Shown here: positions 40,790 to 44,549 of the stretch, one piece after another
Layout: the number at the start of each line of letters is the position of its first letter
Numbering within the stretch: position 1 is the first letter of the stretch
IMG/VR virus record: IMGVR_UViG_3300035682_000064
Span: 1-44,549 of that record
Source of the DNA: a virus
Direction: 5' to 3' (one strand)
Length of the DNA stretch: 44,549 bases
Position numbers and translations under genes: made by a program
The notes under the pieces: model-generated
Told to the model about the DNA's origin: nothing
The model's database searches: none
Seen by the model: the letters and a program-made list of their open reading frames with translations, nothing else

Positions 40790-40974
40790 TGAAACTATTT
40801 AAACGAAAAGATGTTTGTGCACCTTGTACCGCATCGTTATGGTTAATACCGACAATGTCTTATATATTCGGTAAAGTTGGTGGTTTAACATATAATAGAG
40901 AATGGATATGGTGGGTGGGAATACCAACTATGTTTTTAATATGGGTATTATTAAATTGGAAAATAAAAAAATAA
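40789..40974 (+). CDS. Small membrane protein, 61 aa
   Basis: A 61-residue protein with two likely membrane helices (about residues 15-33 and 39-56) and a basic C-terminus (NWKIKK). A CxxC motif (CAPC, 10-13) precedes the first helix. The start overlaps the previous stop. It has the size of a small phage inner-membrane protein, but the family is unknown. A holin-like role is possible by size only; no lysis gene is beside it. Confidence 0.5.
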   Translation: MKLFKRKDVCAPCTASLWLIPTMSYIFGKVGGLTYNREWIWWVGIPTMFLIWVLLNWKIKK

Positions 40975-40975
40975 G

Positions 40976-41761
40976 ATGATAAAAAAAATAGTACATTTTA
41001 GTGATTTACACATACGATTGTTTAAAGACCACGACTTATATCGAGGAATCTTGAATAATATGTTGGAACAATTCAAAGAGATTGCTCCGGATAGAATTGT
41101 CTTCACCGGAGATTTAGTTCATTCCAAAAATCAAATGACTCCTGAACTTATTGAGTTTGTTGCTTGGATTCTTACGGAATGTTCTCAGATTGCCAAAACC
41201 ATAGTTATTATTGGAAATCACGACTTCTTGGAAAGTAACTCCTCAAGGTTGGACGCTCTTACACCGGTGATTGATTCCTTAAAAAACGACAACATCGTTT
41301 ATTTGAAGAACAGAGGAGAATACGAGGACGATAATGTTGATTGGGTAGTGTATTCATTACTTGACCATAACATCCCACCTGAGATTGAAAAAACGGGTAG
41401 ATTAAAGATTGGTTTATTCCATGGGCCGGTTCAGGGATTAACAACTGATATTGGGTATAAATTTGAGACAGGATTTGAAACTGATAAGTTTGACGGATGT
41501 GATTTGGTATTATGTGGTGATATTCACAAAAGACAAATCTTCAACATTCCGGGTGGAAAGAAAGCGTATATGGTTGGTTCAACAATTCAACAGAACTATG
41601 GTGAGACAATAACCAAACACGGATTCGGTATCTATAATCTTGAGACAGATGATTATTCATTTGTTGATTTGGATAATCCAAAACCTTTCTTATCATTTAA
41701 GATGAAATCATTTGATGATATAATAAACGGAACAGAAAAATTAGTTAATAGTGGAAAATAA
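40976..41761 (+). CDS. 47: gp47/SbcD-like recombination nuclease subunit
   Basis: A 261-residue calcineurin-type phosphoesterase, the Mre11/SbcD-like half of the T4 gp46/gp47 complex that resects DNA ends. Motifs: FSDLH (D10, H12), GDLVHS (D46), GNHD (N81, H82, D83), FHGPV and GDIH. The order and spacing fit the metallophosphoesterase fold. It is shorter than T4 gp47 (339), mostly at the C-terminus, where the capping and partner-binding parts lie. It overlaps the next gene by 11 bases. The gp46 partner lies at 43657. Confidence 0.85.
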   Translation: MIKKIVHFSDLHIRLFKDHDLYRGILNNMLEQFKEIAPDRIVFTGDLVHSKNQMTPELIEFVAWILTECSQIAKTIVIIGNHDFLESNSSRLDALTPVIDSLKNDNIVYLKNRGEYEDDNVDWVVYSLLDHNIPPEIEKTGRLKIGLFHGPVQGLTTDIGYKFETGFETDKFDGCDLVLCGDIHKRQIFNIPGGKKAYMVGSTIQQNYGETITKHGFGIYNLETDDYSFVDLDNPKPFLSFKMKSFDDIINGTEKLVNSGK

Positions 41762-41936
41762 TGTAATTGGTAGAACACTTAATTTAGATTTGGGGTCTTC
41801 ATCACCGGTTAATGTGACTATAAAAGAAATAACTAATACCAAAGTGATTGTGGAATATAATAATTCCACACCGGGAAGAACTGAAGAGTTTACAATTATT
41901 GACTTTGAGTATTTTAGTGGGTTAAAAATTAAATAA
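41751..41936 (+). CDS. Hypothetical protein, 61 aa
   Basis: A 61-residue beta-rich protein (GRTLNLDLGSSSPVNVTIKEI) that overlaps the gp47-like gene by 11 bases and is followed two bases later by a 34-residue reading frame. It has no recognised motif. Position in a tight operon supports it being real. Function unknown. Confidence 0.5.
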   Translation: MENNVIGRTLNLDLGSSSPVNVTIKEITNTKVIVEYNNSTPGRTEEFTIIDFEYFSGLKIK

Positions 41937-41938
41937 CA

Positions 41939-42043
41939 ATGGGAAATCTTAGAGACAAATTCTCCGATGAGGAGTGGGAAGAATTACTTAAAAAAATAGA
42001 ACAAGAAGACAAAGAACGTGCAGCAAATCAAGTTAACAAGTAG
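41939..42043 (+). CDS. Very small charged protein, 34 aa
   Basis: A 34-residue frame starting ATG two bases after the previous stop. It is very acidic and helical (DEEWEELLKKIEQEDKER) and ends at TAG 42041-42043. It overlaps the next gene's GTG start (42018) by 26 bases. Support is from spacing and composition only. Confidence 0.4.
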   Translation: MGNLRDKFSDEEWEELLKKIEQEDKERAANQVNK

Positions 42044-42413
42044 TCAATTAAGTAGTGTCAAAGAATATTGTAAATTAAACAATATTGAGGATGTGGATAA
42101 GTTCATAACCAAATGTTATACCGAAGGGTTTAACATAAAAAAATATGGACTACTTGGAGACGATTCAGGAAAAACAGATATTGTTGGTGAAAAACAGGTA
42201 GAAATTGAGGTAATTCGTGAAATACGGGTAGAAGTTCCGATTGAAGTTATTAAAGAAGTTATAGTGGAAGTTCCTGTCACAAATATAGATAAAATTTGTG
42301 ACAAACCTGAATCAAATGATAAGGTAAAACTTCTCCAAGAAACTTTACAGAAACTTAGAAAAGAACTATCTTTAAAGAACTTAAGGATTGAAGAACTTGA
42401 AAAAAATAAATAA
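42018..42413 (+). CDS. Hypothetical protein with V-E-V-P heptads, 131 aa
   Basis: A 131-residue protein with a GTG start. Residues 58-88 repeat a pattern of alternating Val and Glu (EIEVIREIRVEVPIEVIKEV, then VEVPV), common in phage coiled-coil or extended-strand linkers. The C-terminus (KLLQETLQKLRKEL...) is a coiled coil. The start overlaps the 34-aa frame, which fits translational coupling but could also mean a different start. Role unknown; it may bridge two other proteins. Confidence 0.5.
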   Translation: MQQIKLTSSQLSSVKEYCKLNNIEDVDKFITKCYTEGFNIKKYGLLGDDSGKTDIVGEKQVEIEVIREIRVEVPIEVIKEVIVEVPVTNIDKICDKPESNDKVKLLQETLQKLRKELSLKNLRIEELEKNK

Positions 42414-42428
42414 ACTAAATAATATAAT

Positions 42429-42779
42429 ATGATTAAAATTTTAACTTGGTTCATTTTAAGCTACGGGCTTATGAACATTATGGTCTATGGGTCAATTTTT
42501 CAGGGATTCAGAAACTTTTTTAAAAAATGGGGGGAAATAACCGTAATACCTTTTTATGAGGTGGGTAACTTCATATCGGGAATATTATCATGTCCAATGT
42601 GTTTTAGTACATGGGGTGGATTTGTATTATCTCTTACAGTATTCTCGCCAACATATGAATTGTTCTCAACACCACTATGGATTAGTTGGTTCTTTGATGG
42701 GATTTTATCCTCTGGAGCTGTATGGGCTATAAACGCAATTGTAGAATGGTTTGAAGTTAATAGACCATCAAAAAATTAA
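42429..42779 (+). CDS. Membrane protein with CPMC motif, 116 aa
   Basis: A 116-residue membrane protein with about three hydrophobic helices. Between them is SCPMCFSTWGGF (about residues 54-65). A Cys-Pro-x-Cys-x-(S/G)-x-W pattern is typical of the phage-associated DUF1360-like family, whose function is not known to me. The start is 15 bases after the previous gene. The pair of cysteines could bind a metal or take part in redox chemistry. Assignment to the family is tentative. Confidence 0.55.
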   Translation: MIKILTWFILSYGLMNIMVYGSIFQGFRNFFKKWGEITVIPFYEVGNFISGILSCPMCFSTWGGFVLSLTVFSPTYELFSTPLWISWFFDGILSSGAVWAINAIVEWFEVNRPSKN

Positions 42780-42782
42780 AAT

Positions 42783-43376
42783 ATGAAACGTAATGTAGGT
42801 GAAATAGTTATTAAGTATCTAAGTAATAAAACTGAGACAAGAAATATCATTAAATGTGATGATTTTTTTAATTTAATTGGTATGATGGGATTTAGAGATG
42901 AAAGTCAAGAGGTTATCGATATTATTGATTACTTAGAAGATAACAAAACAGATATTAATTTTCACGGAGCAAAGACTAATGATTATTATAATAGGTTTAG
43001 GAATATTGAAAAAAAAGTTCAGTTATCTAAAATATTAAAAGGTTCTAAAACGGAAGTCCAAAAACTGATTGAAAAGGTTGGTAATATTAAAATTGAAGAG
43101 AGACCGGATTGGTTGGATTATTATCGTAATGATGATGACGATGATGTACCACCCCCACCAATCTCAGAAAGAGATAAAAATTTAGGTCAAAGTATTATTG
43201 ATAGATTAACTGGTAAGATTAAAGACCGACTTGATAATGAACCGGGAATGACTTTAGAGGAAATTCAAAGTATGGTTGATGTTGAAATGGGTCTTAGTGA
43301 TGAACAGATGGAACAATTGAGAAACGCTCCGGATATTACTGAAGAACAAATAAATGAAATTAGAAATAACAATTAA
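42783..43376 (+). CDS. Hypothetical protein, 197 aa
   Basis: A 197-residue protein with an N-terminal helical and beta mix (residues 1-110), then an acidic, Pro-containing hinge (DDDDDVPPPPIS near 117-128), and a C-terminal acidic helical region rich in Glu/Gln/Met (MTLEEIQSMVDVEMGLSDEQ). It is three bases after the membrane protein gene and 12 before the next gene. It may be a two-part adaptor, with the acidic hinge joining domains. Family unknown. Confidence 0.55.
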   Translation: MKRNVGEIVIKYLSNKTETRNIIKCDDFFNLIGMMGFRDESQEVIDIIDYLEDNKTDINFHGAKTNDYYNRFRNIEKKVQLSKILKGSKTEVQKLIEKVGNIKIEERPDWLDYYRNDDDDDVPPPPISERDKNLGQSIIDRLTGKIKDRLDNEPGMTLEEIQSMVDVEMGLSDEQMEQLRNAPDITEEQINEIRNNN

Positions 43377-43388
43377 ATAAAAACAATT

Positions 43389-43646
43389 ATGCCAAAGTCA
43401 AAATTACGTGGTGGAGCAAAGGCTCACAAAAAAAGAGTTACATTAAGAAATCAAAACCTTAATGGGATGAGAAAGAAAGCTCAAACAGAATATAAAGAAA
43501 TGTTTGAGAAACAAATGGAGGTATTAAAGGCTCAGTATCAAAATGATAATGGTGAGATGATGGATATTAACGCTGAGGTTCTCGGTGATGTAAATGAAAT
43601 TAACGTGACCGATGCTGAGGTTGTAACACCTGAGGTTGCTGTATAG
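43389..43646 (+). CDS. Hypothetical protein, 85 aa
   Basis: An 85-residue protein with a strongly basic first third (PKSKLRGGAKAHKKRVTLRN), a helical middle and an acidic C-terminus (DINAEVLGDVNEINVTDAEV). This polarity suits a nucleic-acid-binding protein with an acidic tail, but no domain is visible. It lies just before the gp46-like gene. Function unknown. Confidence 0.55.
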   Translation: MPKSKLRGGAKAHKKRVTLRNQNLNGMRKKAQTEYKEMFEKQMEVLKAQYQNDNGEMMDINAEVLGDVNEINVTDAEVVTPEVAV

Positions 43647-43656
43647 TAAAACACAA

Positions 43657-44549
43657 ATGGATTTATTTAATCCCCCATTAGAATTTAATTACACAATAAT
43701 GACAAAAGATTTAGATATTACAAGTTTTGATAATCCTTACCTACAGATTGTATGGGAGGATTATGCGGAAAACTTTACACAAGAAAAGATAAAGAGTGTT
43801 CGTCATTACTTCCAAAAGAAGTACAACACAACCAACGTCAACGTAATCACGAAGACAAAGGTTGCTGACGACACCACACATACCGTAGACATATCCTTTA
43901 ACATCTTAGATGAGAACTATCAATTAGAATTAGTTCGTTCATTCTTGGAGTCAAAAGGAAATATGGAACACTATGATGATATCTACCAACTTAATAGTAT
44001 TGTGGATAACAAATTGTTACAGGACCAAACCGATGCCACTCCGTTTAAGAGGTGGTATATTAAGAACATCGAGTTCTCAAACTTCTTATCCTATGGTGAG
44101 AATCAGAAGATAGACTTTGAGAAGTGTGATGGGATTACGGTTGTTGAATCAAATCCACCTAACTTTGGGGGTAAGACAGTTTTGACTGTGGATTTACTTA
44201 TGTTCTTATTCTTTAATGAGACCACCAAGACATCCAAAGCGGAGGAGATATTCAACAGGTTTACGGACAGAAACAAAGTTGCGGTAAAAGGTGAGATTAC
44301 AATCGATGGTGAGGAATATATCATATTGAGAAATATTGAGAGAAAGTTATCAAAGAAAAACGAATGGACGGTTAAAACCGAGTTGGACTTCTATAAAAGA
44401 TTGTCTGATGGTAGTTTACAAAACTTCACCGGAGAACAACGAAGAGAGACCGAGGCGTTTATCAAAACATCTATCGGAACCAAAGAGGACTTCTTAATGA
44501 CCATCCTAACAACTGCCACCAACTTGGAAGAACTAATTGATGCCAAACC
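43657..44549 (+). CDS. 46: gp46/SbcC-like recombination ATPase (cut by window end)
   Basis: An open frame from ATG 43657 to the window end (297 codons seen). From residue 135 it reads IKNIEFSNFLSYGENQKIDFEK, the opening of Rad50/SbcC-type ATPases, then a P-loop ESNPPNFGGKT (164-174), which departs from the usual GxNGxGKS/T. A signature helix region follows (FIKTSIGTKEDFLMT). With the gp47-like nuclease it would form the end-resecting complex. Odd: about 134 residues precede this core, whereas T4 gp46 has almost none. The true start could be a later ATG such as 43699, or the extension may be a fused domain. Confidence 0.8.
   Translation, partial: MDLFNPPLEFNYTIMTKDLDITSFDNPYLQIVWEDYAENFTQEKIKSVRHYFQKKYNTTNVNVITKTKVADDTTHTVDISFNILDENYQLELVRSFLESKGNMEHYDDIYQLNSIVDNKLLQDQTDATPFKRWYIKNIEFSNFLSYGENQKIDFEKCDGITVVESNPPNFGGKTVLTVDLLMFLFFNETTKTSKAEEIFNRFTDRNKVAVKGEITIDGEEYIILRNIERKLSKKNEWTVKTELDFYKRLSDGSLQNFTGEQRRETEAFIKTSIGTKEDFLMTILTTATNLEELIDAK

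Noticed and set aside
42116-42454. 112-codon minus-strand frame opposite the V-E-V-P gene
   Set aside because: It is the antisense of a repetitive coding stretch, giving a Ser/Thr-rich hydrophobic product with no motif and overlapping two + strand genes.
1-44549. tRNA genes, CRISPR arrays and insertion sequences
   Set aside because: Gaps are about 105 bases or less, no cloverleaf or regularly spaced repeat was found, and no transposase is present. A tRNA scan would settle the first.

Overview
This window looks like part of the genome of a large, low-GC, T4-like tailed phage (myovirus) infecting a member of the Bacteroidetes. The T4-like assignment rests on proteins recognisable by their motifs: a gp32-type ssDNA-binding protein, a UvsX-type recombinase, a FEN/RNase H exonuclease, a gp41/DnaB helicase, a gp61/DnaG primase, class Ia ribonucleotide reductase (NrdA/NrdB), the gp46/gp47 recombination nuclease, and the baseplate wedge proteins gp25 and gp6. 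The Bacteroidetes assignment is an inference. It comes from two promoter-like sites of the TTTG-N19/20-TAnnTTTG type, the absence of obvious Shine-Dalgarno sequences, and SprB-type repeats (the gliding-adhesin repeat of flavobacteria) in a tail fibre. Both window ends cut genes.

Layout. 1-1282: the end of an unknown gene and two small genes behind a TATTTATA motif, closed by a strong terminator. 1323-10336 (+): a replication and nucleotide operon (gp32-like, UvsX, exonuclease, unknown 150-aa protein, helicase, NrdB, NrdA), interrupted after uvsX by an RHH + HNH homing-type cassette and closed by a terminator. 10381-29676 (+): baseplate and tail genes (gp25, gp6, a 1892-aa protein with a hydrophobic segment, four unknown structural proteins, a gpI-like 993-aa protein, and a 1137-aa SprB-repeat fibre), ending at a bidirectional terminator. 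37970-29713 (-): a convergent block of fibre and adhesin genes (80-aa module, Thr-Pro-linker fibre, PKD/DUF285-like protein, SprB-like fibre, collar-like fibre) and a RuvC-like nuclease; one small + strand gene sits inside it. 38001-44549 (+): a second replication and recombination block (primase, a second RHH + HNH cassette, PD-(D/E)XK nuclease, zinc ribbon, small membrane proteins, gp47, unknown genes, and gp46 cut by the window end).

How it fits together. Replication and recombination genes follow host-like promoters. Structural genes, both homing cassettes and some small genes follow a different motif, TATTTAT(A/T), always on the coding strand and often only 3-4 bases before the start codon. 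This suggests a separate late promoter class, partly giving leaderless mRNAs.

The most interesting points are the duplicated two-gene RHH-HNH cassette, the late-type motif, the three-arm terminator repeat before gp25, the zinc-less gp32 with a bacterial SSB-like tip, the membrane-type segment in the giant baseplate-region protein, and the modular fibres with Thr-Pro linkers that form inverted repeats. No tRNA, CRISPR array or insertion sequence was seen. No gene-free stretch exceeds about 105 bases.
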